64,000 nucleotides of DNA from Brumimicrobium sp964585545 (GCA_964585545.1 CAZPDT010000002.1:176317-240316); one strand, 5' to 3'; positions 35,458-44,635 are shown, numbered from the stretch's first letter. Translations and numbers: made by a program. The notes: generated from the sequence alone by a model not told the origin.

Positions 35458-35665
35458 AGATTATTGTTAAATTTGAAGTGTGTGCTTCGTTTGAAAGTTG
35501 GTTCTAAGAATACCACCTTCGGCAAGCCACCATCCCGTTAGCGAAACTTCTCGTGGCCTTGGGTTTCCATACATAACCCCTCTTCCGAAACACCTCTACT
35601 GGTACGAAATCTCTTCTCGTTTACGGGGTTTATCCTTCCCGCTCATAGTTGTTCGTTGTTCTGCT
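35458..35665. other. Noncoding segment of higher GC, unassigned
   Basis: From about 35510 to 35660 the sequence becomes noticeably more GC-rich than the surroundings (for example CTTCTCGTGGCCTTGGGTTT and TTTACGGGGTTTATCCTTCC). No frame has coding character, and no tRNA, rRNA or known RNA element is recognised. Together with the kinase relic and the palindrome this marks a decayed, possibly transferred, stretch. Confidence 0.4.
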
Positions 35666-37036
35666 CTATGGAATCTTCCAACCATCTAAGAGTACTTCGT
35701 AGATGTCCATACTGGACTTATTTCCTTGAATTCTGTAGGTTGACAAGAAGGCCTTTTTAAATTTCGCAAAGTATTTAAAGTAAACATCATCGTTTACAGT
35801 ATTAAAGTTGGGGCCTAGATTTACAGGTTCAGACCATGAGTCGCCGAGGTTTTCAGTAACATAAATATCGTATCCCCCCATGCCTTGTAAACCATTTGAA
35901 GAATAGAATAAATAACGACCATCAGGAGTAATAAAGGGTGTCGTCTCATTTTCCTTTGTGTTTACAGTCATTGGGAGTTTTTTGGCCGTTCCCCAGTTGT
36001 GTCCTTCTTTGTAAACAACATAAATGTCGGTCTGTGTTTTGGAGCCGTCACGATCACTTACAAAATACATGGTGTTGCCATCTTCAGTAAGGGTAGGAGC
36101 ACCATCAAAAAAGGAAGTGTTGATGCTTTTATTATTAATTGCCTTTGGGGTAGTCCAACGTTCTTGCTTGGTCCATTGTGAAATACCGATGTCTGAACTC
36201 CTTGTTGGCTTTTTAATGTCGAGAACCGACGTGTTGATGGTGAGATAAACCTCATTTTCATCTTTAGAGATGTGGTTAATGGCATCAAATCCGTCTGAAT
36301 TGAGTCTTTTAAGGTCGTTGGTGGGCCGTCCCCAGTCATTGTTTTTCTCGTCCCATTCCGAAAAATAAATATCTTCAAAATAACGTTGGTCATCAGGATT
36401 TATTCCTCCTCCTTTTGTGTCGGGTCTGCGTGAAACAAAATAAAGTTTTTTACCATCATCGGTAAGCAATGCAGCATAATCGTCATAACCAGAGTTGATG
36501 TTTTCACTGAGCAAGATTTTTTCATATTTCAATTCATCATTTTGAACAGATTGGGCATATTTCACCTCATTAATACACTGTTTAAGGTTATAGGTGTTCT
36601 TTTTAAGCGTTGAGAGTTGGATTTCTGCCAACTTATAATTCATTAAAGCGCTGTCCAAAAATCCTTGTCGATGATAGGCTCGGGCAAGCAAGAAAAATAT
36701 ATCGCCATCTGTAGCCTCGCTGAGGACTTCCGAAATTTTGGTGTATTTTAAAGCATAGCCATAATTGTTTAAAGCATAGTGGGCTCTTCCAATCCAATAA
36801 GCTGCCCTGTAACTGTATTTGTCGCGGACATACGCTTCTCTAAATTTACGCAAGGCATCGCGAATACGCCCTTCATCAAAGGCTGTTTTTCCTTCTTCGA
36901 TTAAGTAGGTGGCAGCAAGACGGTCAACAATTGAAGAACTAGAGTCTGTGGGCAATGGATCAATATTGCTTTCCATAGCCATTAAAGAAGCTGAGGAAAA
37001 TAAAATTACAGTAAATAGCGAATAGAATAATTTCAT
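35666..37036 (-). CDS. Secreted TPR and PD40 beta-propeller protein
   Basis: ATG 37036 starts the signal peptide MKLFYSLFTVILFSSASLMA; the earlier part of the frame is not signal-like. The 456-aa protein has TPR-like helices up to about residue 155 (GRIRDALRKFREAYVRDKYS, AYWIGRAHYALNNYG). It is followed by PD40/WD40-like propeller blades (DDGKKLYFVSRRPDTKGGG, TEDGNTMYFVSDRDG, TPDGRYLFYSSNG). This layout matches the N-terminal part of OmpA-family envelope proteins such as T9SS-associated PorE, but here the OmpA domain is absent. Likely location is the periplasm or outer membrane; the partner is unknown. Confidence 0.82.
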   Translation of the reverse strand: MKLFYSLFTVILFSSASLMAMESNIDPLPTDSSSSIVDRLAATYLIEEGKTAFDEGRIRDALRKFREAYVRDKYSYRAAYWIGRAHYALNNYGYALKYTKISEVLSEATDGDIFFLLARAYHRQGFLDSALMNYKLAEIQLSTLKKNTYNLKQCINEVKYAQSVQNDELKYEKILLSENINSGYDDYAALLTDDGKKLYFVSRRPDTKGGGINPDDQRYFEDIYFSEWDEKNNDWGRPTNDLKRLNSDGFDAINHISKDENEVYLTINTSVLDIKKPTRSSDIGISQWTKQERWTTPKAINNKSINTSFFDGAPTLTEDGNTMYFVSDRDGSKTQTDIYVVYKEGHNWGTAKKLPMTVNTKENETTPFITPDGRYLFYSSNGLQGMGGYDIYVTENLGDSWSEPVNLGPNFNTVNDDVYFKYFAKFKKAFLSTYRIQGNKSSMDIYEVLLDGWKIP

Positions 37037-37152
37037 AGTTATATAATAAATTTTAACACTGACTATACAGCAAAGTATCAAATTTTTAGCAAAAGTAAAA
37101 CTTTAAACTTAAAATCTGTAAAATCCAATCAAAGATAAAAAAATGTATCATA

Positions 37153-37335
37153 TTAATCCGTATTATTCATACGTTTTTGTCGTTTAAAAATAAAAGGGCA
37201 ATAGATTGGGGAGAACACAGTCATTATCCTCTTCGAAATTGTAGCTCAATTTCAGGGTATAAAAATTTCAAGTGTCTTCCAAGTTCTCAGCCAGTTTAGC
37301 TTTGGAATAGAAAACGTATAAATAGTTCGGAATAA
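37153..37335. repeat. Dispersed TIR element, full-length copy B
   Basis: The ends TTAATCCGTATTATTCATACG (37153-37173, shown shortened as TTAATCCGTATTATTCATAC) and CGTATAAATAGTTCGGAATA (37315-37334) are inverted relatives. The interior shares three blocks with the copy at 33253 (inverted): CAATAGATTGGGGAGAACAC (37199-37218), GTATAAAAATTTCAAG (37258-37273) and TTTAGCTTTGGAATAG (37295-37310). The 183-bp element fills the gap between two minus-strand genes and contains no gene. Confidence 0.8.
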
Positions 37336-37339
37336 ATCC

Positions 37340-38233
37340 TTAATTGTTTTCTAGATATACATTTTCTGTGCCACGCTCGTTCTTCTTTGCAAATTTATTC
37401 TTATTGAGGTCTACTATATCATGTGTTGAAATGGTTGCTGCAACAATTGCGAGTATTGGTGCAAAAGAAGCCAACATCCACAGTAAGAACTCCAGAAGAA
37501 CAATGCCAAGTGTTTGGAAAGGATGGGTTAGAAATCCAGAAAAATCTACCATTTTTCCCAAATCAACAGGAACTAAAATAAATAGTGAATAGATACTTCC
37601 AATGGCAATGGCCAATCCTTTGTGTTGTCTGATAAAATGAATGCTTTGGTCGATATCAAGTCTTCTCCTTTCATTTACGTAATCGATAAAACTGAAGCCG
37701 TAATAAAAAAAACCAAAAACAAAAGTGAGATAAAATATTGGGGATTGACTGGCATTTTTCCAGCCTATTGCAGAAATCGTAATGATAATCAAAAAGAAAA
37801 TATATTCCCACATTACATTTCGCATGGCAATTCGAACGCCTCTTTTAATGTCGTGTAATGTTTGCTGTAAACTAAAAGGATAAACATTGGAGGTGAGTTT
37901 CTTTTCAACAATTTGGGAAATTATTGAAAGTAAAGGAGAAAGAAGAACAACTACGATATATTTGGCAAATTTCATCAGAATCAATCCAATGGTGATGCTC
38001 AATAACATTTCTAAAAGGAACCAAATAGTATCGTTCATGTTGGAGCACATTTCATAGCTTTTTTCAAGCGTTAAATCAGTGTTCCAATCTGTAAACCTAC
38101 TCCCTACATAATAAATCAAAAGCATTAAACTTGCTGGAATAGGTAAAAACCAATACAATCGGTGTTTTTTGATGAACTTCAGTGCTTTCCAAAAGCCCTT
38201 CATTCCAACTGTAAAGTGTTTTATAAATTTCAT
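37340..38233 (-). CDS. EI24/CysZ-like multipass membrane protein
   Basis: The 297-aa protein carries about six membrane segments. It begins with the family-typical KFIKHFTVGMKGFWKALKFIKKH and has HDIKRGVRIAMRNVMWEYI in a cytosolic loop and GFSFIDYVNERRRLDIDQSI. These are features of the EI24 domain, which includes the sulfate transporter CysZ. Bacteroidota members have no established substrate, so sulfate transport is not claimed. The stop codon lies 4 bp from the end of repeat copy B. Confidence 0.78.
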   Translation of the reverse strand: MKFIKHFTVGMKGFWKALKFIKKHRLYWFLPIPASLMLLIYYVGSRFTDWNTDLTLEKSYEMCSNMNDTIWFLLEMLLSITIGLILMKFAKYIVVVLLSPLLSIISQIVEKKLTSNVYPFSLQQTLHDIKRGVRIAMRNVMWEYIFFLIIITISAIGWKNASQSPIFYLTFVFGFFYYGFSFIDYVNERRRLDIDQSIHFIRQHKGLAIAIGSIYSLFILVPVDLGKMVDFSGFLTHPFQTLGIVLLEFLLWMLASFAPILAIVAATISTHDIVDLNKNKFAKKNERGTENVYLENN

Positions 38234-38373
38234 TTTTTATAAATCAATGAGATAAGATACAGAGCAAAGCCCTTCTTGCGTTTGTTTGTCCGCTTCTAAT
38301 TGTTCCTTTTTGTCAAATCTACATATTTTCATTGAAATCGCTTATCGTGAGTAAACTTATTCTATGAATTTTG

Positions 38374-38381
38374 TATCTTCG
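38374..38381 (+). promoter_or_regulatory. Candidate -7 box of the purB promoter
   Basis: TATCTTCG resembles TAnnTTTG with one mismatch and is 25 bp upstream of the purB ATG. No clear TTG -33 element is seen at normal distance, so support is weak. Confidence 0.25.
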
Positions 38382-38406
38382 CATTTTATTATTTTAATTC
38401 GTCGCA

Positions 38407-39750
38407 ATGGATTTAAACAGGCTTACCGCAATCTCACCAATTGATGGACGATACCGTCAAAAAATTGAAGAATTGGCACCCTATTTCTCGGAGTATGGTT
38501 TAATTCAATATCGTGTTTTGGTCGAAATAGAATACCTTATTGCATTAGTGAATAGCGGTATAGAGCCGTTGTCTGATTTTCCAAAAGATCAGTTTGGTGC
38601 CTTGCGTCAATTGTATAAAAAATTTACAGAAGAAGATGCCCAAACAATTAAAACTACTGAAAAAACGACCAACCATGATGTTAAAGCGGTTGAGTATTTT
38701 GTGAAAGAAAAAATGGAACAAATGGGCTTGTCGAAATACATCGAGTTTGTGCATTTTGGACTTACCTCCCAAGACATTAACAATACAGCTATTCCTCTTT
38801 CAATCAAGAAGGCAGTAGAGGAAACTTATATTCCAGAATTGGAAAAATTGTTGGATATTTTAATGCATTATGCCGAAGCATGGAAAAGTGTTCCTATGTT
38901 GGCTAAAACGCATGGTCAGCCTGCTTCTCCTACCCGACTGGGCAAGGAAATAATGGTGTTCCACGAAAGGCTTTCCATACAGTTGAAACAACTTAAAACA
39001 GTACCTTTTTCAGCGAAGTTTGGCGGCGCTACGGGCAATTTGAATGCACATCACGTGGCTTTTCCCAATAAAGACTGGGCAGCATTTTCAAACCATTTTG
39101 TACAGGAACACCTCGGCTTGTCAAGAAGTCAAACAACAACACAAATTGAGCATTATGATAATCTCGCAGCACTTTTTGATGCTATGCGGCGCATCAACAG
39201 TATTTTAATTGATTTAGACCGTGATTTTTGGATGTATATCTCAATGAATTACTTCAAACAAAAACTGAAAGAAGGCGAAGTGGGATCAAGCACCATGCCG
39301 CATAAAGTAAATCCAATTGATTTTGAAAACTCTGAAGGCAATTTGGGTATATCAAGTGCTGTTTTAGAGCATTTATCTGCAAAATTACCCATTTCTAGGT
39401 TGCAGCGTGATTTGACAGATTCTACTGTATTGCGGAATGTTGGTGTTCCTTTCAGTCATGCTCTAATTGCATTTAAAGCCACCCAAGTAGGACTGAATAA
39501 GTTGTTGCTCAACGAAGAAGTTGTCAACCAAGATTTAGAAAACAATTGGGCAGTCGTTGGAGAAGCCATTCAGACCGTTCTTCGAAGAGAAGGTTTTCCA
39601 AAACCATACGAAGCTCTTAAAGCTTTGACCCGCAAAAATGAAGTAATTACAAAAGATGCTGTGCATAATTTTATCGACGAATTGCAAGTAAAAGATGCTA
39701 TTAAAGATGAATTAAAGACAATTACTCCACAAAATTACACCGGAATTTAA
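38407..39750 (+). CDS. purB: Adenylosuccinate lyase PurB
   Basis: PurB cleaves SAICAR to AICAR and adenylosuccinate to AMP. The 447-aa sequence carries the fumarase/aspartase superfamily signature GSSTMPHKVNPIDFEN (flexible loop with the catalytic Ser), EFVHFGLTSQDINNTA with the conserved His/Thr-Ser, and KTHGQPASPTRLGKE. The start MDLNRLTAISPIDGRY is typical. It is a monocistronic gene. Its TAA stop is directly followed by CCCAGACCATTTAC, which together with the preceding bases looks like an end of the dispersed TIR family. Confidence 0.97.
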   Translation: MDLNRLTAISPIDGRYRQKIEELAPYFSEYGLIQYRVLVEIEYLIALVNSGIEPLSDFPKDQFGALRQLYKKFTEEDAQTIKTTEKTTNHDVKAVEYFVKEKMEQMGLSKYIEFVHFGLTSQDINNTAIPLSIKKAVEETYIPELEKLLDILMHYAEAWKSVPMLAKTHGQPASPTRLGKEIMVFHERLSIQLKQLKTVPFSAKFGGATGNLNAHHVAFPNKDWAAFSNHFVQEHLGLSRSQTTTQIEHYDNLAALFDAMRRINSILIDLDRDFWMYISMNYFKQKLKEGEVGSSTMPHKVNPIDFENSEGNLGISSAVLEHLSAKLPISRLQRDLTDSTVLRNVGVPFSHALIAFKATQVGLNKLLLNEEVVNQDLENNWAVVGEAIQTVLRREGFPKPYEALKALTRKNEVITKDAVHNFIDELQVKDAIKDELKTITPQNYTGI

Positions 39751-39780
39751 CCCAGACCATTTACTAATTCGTAATTTCTA

Positions 39781-39902
39781 ATTGACTAATTCGTAATTGA
39801 ACAATTCGTAATTCTCCCATTCCCCAATTCGTAATTCTCAAATTGACTAATTCGTAATTGAACAATTCGTAATTCTCCCATTCCCCCATTCGTAATTCTC
39901 AA
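39781..39902. repeat. 61-bp tandem duplication
   Basis: Units 39781-39841 and 39842-39902 differ at one visible position (CCCCAATTCG against CCCCCATTCG). Each is built from AATTCGTAATT-like sub-repeats, of which about seven occur between 39765 and 39898. No coding frame spans the array. It is too short and imperfect for CRISPR, and there is no spacer diversity. Confidence 0.9.
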
Positions 39903-39986
39903 ATTTATCCACCCCAATAGCCATGTTTCAATTGGAAATCGTATCTTCGTTTCCACAATAATGAAATTCTACTTCGTTTATTTTAT

Positions 39987-41606
39987 ATGAAAAACATCAA
40001 CTTTTGTTTACTGTCTTTGTTCTTTTTTTTGGTATTCAATAATTCCATTTATTCACAGGTATTGGCAGATTATGATGACTTCTCGATATTTATTGGAGAT
40101 ATTCAAAAGTCGAACGCTTCTATTGAAAGCCTTGCAAAAACAGCCTCTGGAGACTTGTTATGCATACAGAATAAGGGAACATTATTCCGTTCTTTTTCCA
40201 GAAACAAATCGAAATACTCTTTTGATATCGTTGAGAATTATACTTTGCCGAAATATCAACCAACAAAGTTCTATGGAGATGGGAAAAAATCCAGATTATT
40301 TGATTATACCCTCTTTGGCAATTCAATTTTGGGCATTTCCTCTCGTACCACATTTTTTAATCGCAGTCCAGAATTATTTTATCACATCATCAATCCAGCT
40401 TTGCCCCAAAGTAACAATCATGGATTTTCGCTCGCAGCACACAATTTGTCCAATCGTTTTATTGATTTGTCACGTGTTTCGATGGTGAGCAGTAAAGACC
40501 TGGATTATGCAGCCATTTTTTACGTTCCACAGACAAAACAAGATGAAAAAGTAGAAATTAAGTATGATATATTTAAAAAAGGTGTTGCTGATCCGTTGGA
40601 AAGAACTTTTTTGTTTCCTTATGCCTCACAATATTTTAGACCTTTAGATTTTCTCATTCTCAATTTCAAGGAACAACTTTTCTTTGCAGGGCATTATCCT
40701 AAAGAAGGTACAAGTAAGCGCACCAACTTAAAACAATTTTACCGTCAAATATCAATAGATAGAATAGGAGAAAACGGCGTTACTACAGCAACAATTGAAA
40801 TGGCGGGTTATTATTTTACCGATATAAAAGTAATTGGAGAAGACAACGGTGCAACCCTTTCTGGACTGTATACAACAACACTTAATGGATATAAAATTGA
40901 TGGTGTTTTAATTGCTAAGATCAATAATAGGGGAGAAGTCGTGAGTAAAACTTTAACTCCCATATCTATAGATGATTTACGCATCATGCAACAGAAAGAA
41001 GAGGGCTATTTCCCTGAATCTTCAACATCCGATTTGGATTACAGTAAGTTTAATTTTTTAGACTTTAAAAAAGTTGGAGATGATTTCCTTTGTATTGCTG
41101 AATTAAATGCGGTGGAATACAGGTATGGAGGCGCCGATTTACCAGGAAGAACAAGTACCATTGACACCTACTTTTGGAGCGGTGATGTACTTGTACTGAA
41201 GATTGATGCACAAGGAGAATTGGTGTGGGGGCGTCTGGTTCCAAAAATTCAACGAACAGTTAATGACGGAGGTTATTATCTTTCTACTGCCGTGTATATC
41301 AGTGCTCAAAATGTCCATTTGTTTTTTAATGATAACTTACAGAACTACAATGATGACCGGCACTACATTAAATATGGAGATCTTCCCGATTTGGCTCACT
41401 TTAGCGCTTCAAAGAATACCATAGCCCATGTTTCTATTGAAATGGTGCAGGGAAAAATGAAAAGGGAAAGCACCATTGGAAGATTGGAGTCAAATGTTAT
41501 ATTTGTTCCCAAGCTGGCTGTTCCTTTTGAAAAAAAGAACAAACTCTTTATATATGGACAAAATGGGAACAAGAATCGGATTGGAAGTATTAATTTTACT
41601 CCATAA
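39987..41606 (+). CDS. Secreted protein of unknown function (539 aa)
   Basis: MKNINFCLLSLFFFLVFNN is followed by SIYSQ, a signal peptide with the Gln after the cleavage site typical of Bacteroidota. The mature protein is beta-rich with regularly spaced blades (SLAKTASGDLLCIQNKGTLF, KINNRGEVVSKTLTPISIDD, LVLKIDAQGELVWGRLVPKI), compatible with a beta-propeller. No sorting domain or catalytic motif is visible at the C-terminus, which ends NGNKNRIGSINFTP. The neighbour downstream is a putative outer-membrane barrel, and both are plus-strand with an 81-bp gap. Confidence 0.75.
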   Translation: MKNINFCLLSLFFFLVFNNSIYSQVLADYDDFSIFIGDIQKSNASIESLAKTASGDLLCIQNKGTLFRSFSRNKSKYSFDIVENYTLPKYQPTKFYGDGKKSRLFDYTLFGNSILGISSRTTFFNRSPELFYHIINPALPQSNNHGFSLAAHNLSNRFIDLSRVSMVSSKDLDYAAIFYVPQTKQDEKVEIKYDIFKKGVADPLERTFLFPYASQYFRPLDFLILNFKEQLFFAGHYPKEGTSKRTNLKQFYRQISIDRIGENGVTTATIEMAGYYFTDIKVIGEDNGATLSGLYTTTLNGYKIDGVLIAKINNRGEVVSKTLTPISIDDLRIMQQKEEGYFPESSTSDLDYSKFNFLDFKKVGDDFLCIAELNAVEYRYGGADLPGRTSTIDTYFWSGDVLVLKIDAQGELVWGRLVPKIQRTVNDGGYYLSTAVYISAQNVHLFFNDNLQNYNDDRHYIKYGDLPDLAHFSASKNTIAHVSIEMVQGKMKRESTIGRLESNVIFVPKLAVPFEKKNKLFIYGQNGNKNRIGSINFTP

Positions 41607-41687
41607 AACACCCACTACAGTAAAAGAAGCACCAAGGAAGTCCTTCTTTTCGTTGTTCTTTTTAACTTTGCTCTGAATACCAATTGG

Positions 41688-42473
41688 ATGAAAATGAATC
41701 ATTGTATTACACAAATCAGTAAAGTAATTATCGGATTATTCCTTTGTTTTTTTATTGTCCATTTCACTTATGGTCAACGCGATGTTAGTGAAGCGATTGG
41801 AACGCCTTATGTTGGCATTCATTACGGACTCAATTGGACAGGAGGAGATCTTGCCGATAAATATGGGATAACAAATGCAATTGGAGGTTATGCTGGTTAT
41901 AAAACCAAAGGGAATTGGGTGTATACAGTAGAAGGGAATTTCTTTTTTGGGAACAGGATTCGAATAGAAGGCTTGTTGCAAAATCTAACAGATGAACACG
42001 GACAAATTCCTAATTCATCGGGCACAGTAGCAAATATTTCGTTTTTTAATCGAGGATTCAATACCAACATCGCAGTGAGCAAGATATTTCCTGTTTGGAG
42101 TCCCAATCCCAATTCGGGTATCATCATTCAACTTAGCGCAGGCTATCGATGGAGCAGATTAAGGATTGAATCCATTGACGATGAGGTGCCACAACTTTTT
42201 GATGAGTATAAGAAAGGATATGATCGTTTGGCAATGGGCGCTAATTCTTCACAATTTATAGGTTATAATTTTATGGCCAATGAAGGGATCTTTAACTTTT
42301 ATGCAGGAGCGTATTTTCAGCAAACTTTTATGCGAAATCAACGTGATGTTTATTTTGATCACCCCAATGAAAAGGTAAATAAGGATTGGTTAATTGGGCA
42401 TCTTATTGGCTTTCGTGTAGGCTGGCTAATACCAATTTATGTGAGACAACCCAAAGAATATTATTTCAATTAA
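41688..42473 (+). CDS. Outer-membrane beta-barrel-like protein near waaA
   Basis: The 261-aa protein has a signal peptide (ending FIVHFTYGQ). It then has repeated amphipathic strands such as VGIHYGLNWTGGDLADKYG, GYAGYKTKGNWVYTVEGNFF and GYNFMANEGIFNFYAGAYFQ. It ends in YVRQPKEYYFN with a C-terminal aromatic pattern, as in outer-membrane barrels. No recognised enzyme motif occurs. It ends 6 bp upstream of waaA, so it is cotranscribed with the lipopolysaccharide gene. A role in outer-membrane assembly is plausible by position only. Confidence 0.78.
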   Translation: MKMNHCITQISKVIIGLFLCFFIVHFTYGQRDVSEAIGTPYVGIHYGLNWTGGDLADKYGITNAIGGYAGYKTKGNWVYTVEGNFFFGNRIRIEGLLQNLTDEHGQIPNSSGTVANISFFNRGFNTNIAVSKIFPVWSPNPNSGIIIQLSAGYRWSRLRIESIDDEVPQLFDEYKKGYDRLAMGANSSQFIGYNFMANEGIFNFYAGAYFQQTFMRNQRDVYFDHPNEKVNKDWLIGHLIGFRVGWLIPIYVRQPKEYYFN

Positions 42474-42479
42474 CAACCG

Positions 42480-43691
42480 ATGCTTTATACACTGGGGATA
42501 TATTTTTATGGCATATTGATAAGACTGGCTTCACTTTTCTCATCAAAGGCAAAAAAATGGGTGAACGGCAGAAAGAATTTTTGGAAAAATATCCCCCATC
42601 TCGATGATAAAAAAGTAATTTGGTTCCATTGTGCTTCTTTGGGCGAGTACGACCAAGGAAAACCAATAATGGAAGCATGGAAAAAGAAACATCCTACAGA
42701 TTTTACTTTGGTAACTTTATTTAGTCCATCTGGTTATGAAAACATAAAAGATAAATCAGTAGGTGATTATACTTGTTATCTTCCTTTAGATACAAAAACA
42801 AATGCCAAAAAATTTGTTCATCATTTTCAACCTCAAGTTGCATTTTTTATAAAGTATGAAATATGGATTAACCTTTTGAATGAAGCAAAAATGGAAAACT
42901 GCACAATCTATTCTGTAAGTGCCACTTTTCGAGAAAACCATCGTTTTTTTAAATGGTATGGCGGTGCATTTAGGAAAGCCCTTACTTTGTTTGATTATAT
43001 TTTTGTTCAAAATAAAGGAAGTCAAGTGCTTTTGTCCAAAATTGGAATCGATAATGTTATTGTTTCTGGAGATACACGTTATGATAGAGTAGCACAAAGG
43101 GCAGAAGAAAATACCATCAATACCACCATTGAACCTTGGGCGAAAAACAACGCTGTCTTTGTAGTGGGCAGTTCATGGCCGAAGGATGAGGAAATAATCA
43201 TACCATTTATAAACAGCGGAGAAATTTCTGAAAAGGTTATTCTTGCACCGCATGAAGTTGATGAAAAACACATTACTGCAATTATTCAGCAACTTGATGT
43301 GCCTTACCAGTGCTATACTGATATCCAAAAAGGCACCGCACTTCAATTGTCGACTCAAGTTCTTATTTTAGATTGTATCGGTGTTCTGGCAGATGCTTAT
43401 CGTTTTGGTGAAATTGCCTATGTTGGTGGTGGATTTGGAACGGGACTGCACAATATTTTAGAGCCTGCTGCTTTCGGCCTTCCTGTTGTATTTGGACCTG
43501 TACACGATAAGTTTCCTGAAGCACAAGATTTTATTGAAGCCAAAATAGGTCGAGAATGTTCAGACAAAAAATCGTTTTTTGAAGCCTTTTTATCGTTCAA
43601 AAAACAGAAAACAATCCACACCGAAGTGAAATCCTTCATTGAGAAGAAAAGAGGCGCAACGGAAATCGTACTTCACAAAGTTTTCAAATGA
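42480..43691 (+). CDS. waaA: 3-deoxy-D-manno-octulosonic acid transferase WaaA
   Basis: This glycosyltransferase family 30 enzyme adds Kdo to lipid A precursor at the inner membrane. The 403-aa sequence begins with a hydrophobic N-terminal anchor (LYTLGIYFYGILIRLASLFS). It has the acceptor-side motif WFHCASLGEYDQGKPIM with the catalytic Glu, KYEIWINLL, VSATFRENHRF, VSGDTRYDRV and the CMP-Kdo-binding VGGGFGTGLHNILEPAAFG. It lies 6 bp behind the barrel gene. After its stop comes TTTTACCCGAATTTT, another possible end of the TIR family, and then a second repeat type. Confidence 0.94.
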   Translation: MLYTLGIYFYGILIRLASLFSSKAKKWVNGRKNFWKNIPHLDDKKVIWFHCASLGEYDQGKPIMEAWKKKHPTDFTLVTLFSPSGYENIKDKSVGDYTCYLPLDTKTNAKKFVHHFQPQVAFFIKYEIWINLLNEAKMENCTIYSVSATFRENHRFFKWYGGAFRKALTLFDYIFVQNKGSQVLLSKIGIDNVIVSGDTRYDRVAQRAEENTINTTIEPWAKNNAVFVVGSSWPKDEEIIIPFINSGEISEKVILAPHEVDEKHITAIIQQLDVPYQCYTDIQKGTALQLSTQVLILDCIGVLADAYRFGEIAYVGGGFGTGLHNILEPAAFGLPVVFGPVHDKFPEAQDFIEAKIGRECSDKKSFFEAFLSFKKQKTIHTEVKSFIEKKRGATEIVLHKVFK

Positions 43692-43732
43692 AAGTTTTAC
43701 CCGAATTTTAAAACGGTGTTTTAGTAACACAG

Positions 43733-43900
43733 AATCCGTTTTAAATCTGCGATAAATCCGCGTTCGTAGATCAGCGCCATCGTTCTATTGAGCCTGTCGA
43801 AATACGCATTCCATTGCGCACTACCCACGCCCAACCATCACGCCCAACCTATTCCACACAACCCACACGCTGTATTGGAACGCTGATGACACGGATGATT
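43733..43900. repeat. Second dispersed repeat family, copy 1
   Basis: The element starts AATCCGTTTTAAATCTGCGA and ends in ACGGATGATT. The short ends AATCCGT and ACGGATt are inverted. The interior holds ACGCCCAACCATCACGCCCA and CAACCCACACGCTGTA, which recur in the copy at 48159. It sits at the convergent junction of waaA and a Bax-inhibitor gene, and its right end touches that gene's stop codon. Confidence 0.8.
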
Positions 43901-44618
43901 AGTTCCTACCTCCTAAAAGATTGAGCAATGAAATGAATAGATTGATGAAGAGGATATAAAGCATTAAACCACCCATCAACTTCATTTTTTGTTTTCCTTC
44001 AGCAGGTACATTTGGGTCTTCAGCAATCTGTCTTAGCTTCTGCATTTCCCAAGCTGTTAACCCAGTAAATACAAATACACCAACAATTGAGATAATATAG
44101 GTTAAAAGCTGACTGCCCATAAAAATATTAACCATTGCAGCAATAAATATCCCTATAAAACCCATATATAAAAGACTCCCCATCTTTGTTAAATCAACAG
44201 ATGTGGTATATCCTAAAATTGCCATAGCGCCAAAAGCTCCTGCTGTTACGAAAAAAGTAATTGCAATATCACCTAAACTATAAACAAAAAATATTGATGA
44301 TAGACTTGCGCCAACGAGTGCAGAATAAAGTATAAAAAGTGCCATTAGAGCACCCATTGAAAAACTTTTGTATTTCGCCTGAATAAGAAAGACCAGACCT
44401 AAAGGCGCAAAGACAACAACATAAAATAAACTATTAATGCTTCCTGTTTCTGCATTGACAAACCATTCTATAAAGAGTCCAGATTTTGCCAAATACCAAG
44501 AAATAGTTCCCGAAACAATCAATGCCAAAAACATATAGGTATATACACCAGTGAAAAACGATTTAACTTCCGCTTTGGAAACCGTTTTTGCAAATCCATT
44601 GTCTAAAATATCTTCCAT
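43899..44618 (-). CDS. Bax inhibitor-1/YccA family membrane protein
   Basis: The 239-aa protein has seven hydrophobic segments. It has the family region TGLTAWEMQKLRQIAEDPN, with the conserved basic/acidic pair after helix 6, and an N-terminal FFTGVYTYMFLALIVSGTISW. It belongs to the TMBIM/YccA group, proton/calcium-leak channel-like or protease-modulating membrane proteins. The physiological role is unsettled. A dispersed TIR element follows its start codon by 18 bp, in the upstream region. Confidence 0.9.
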   Translation of the reverse strand: MEDILDNGFAKTVSKAEVKSFFTGVYTYMFLALIVSGTISWYLAKSGLFIEWFVNAETGSINSLFYVVVFAPLGLVFLIQAKYKSFSMGALMALFILYSALVGASLSSIFFVYSLGDIAITFFVTAGAFGAMAILGYTTSVDLTKMGSLLYMGFIGIFIAAMVNIFMGSQLLTYIISIVGVFVFTGLTAWEMQKLRQIAEDPNVPAEGKQKMKLMGGLMLYILFINLFISLLNLLGGRN

Positions 44619-44635
44619 ATCTTCCTGTTTTGTGT

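Noticed and set aside
39781..39902. CRISPR array
   Set aside because: The units are adjacent 61-bp duplicates without variable spacers, and no cas gene is near.
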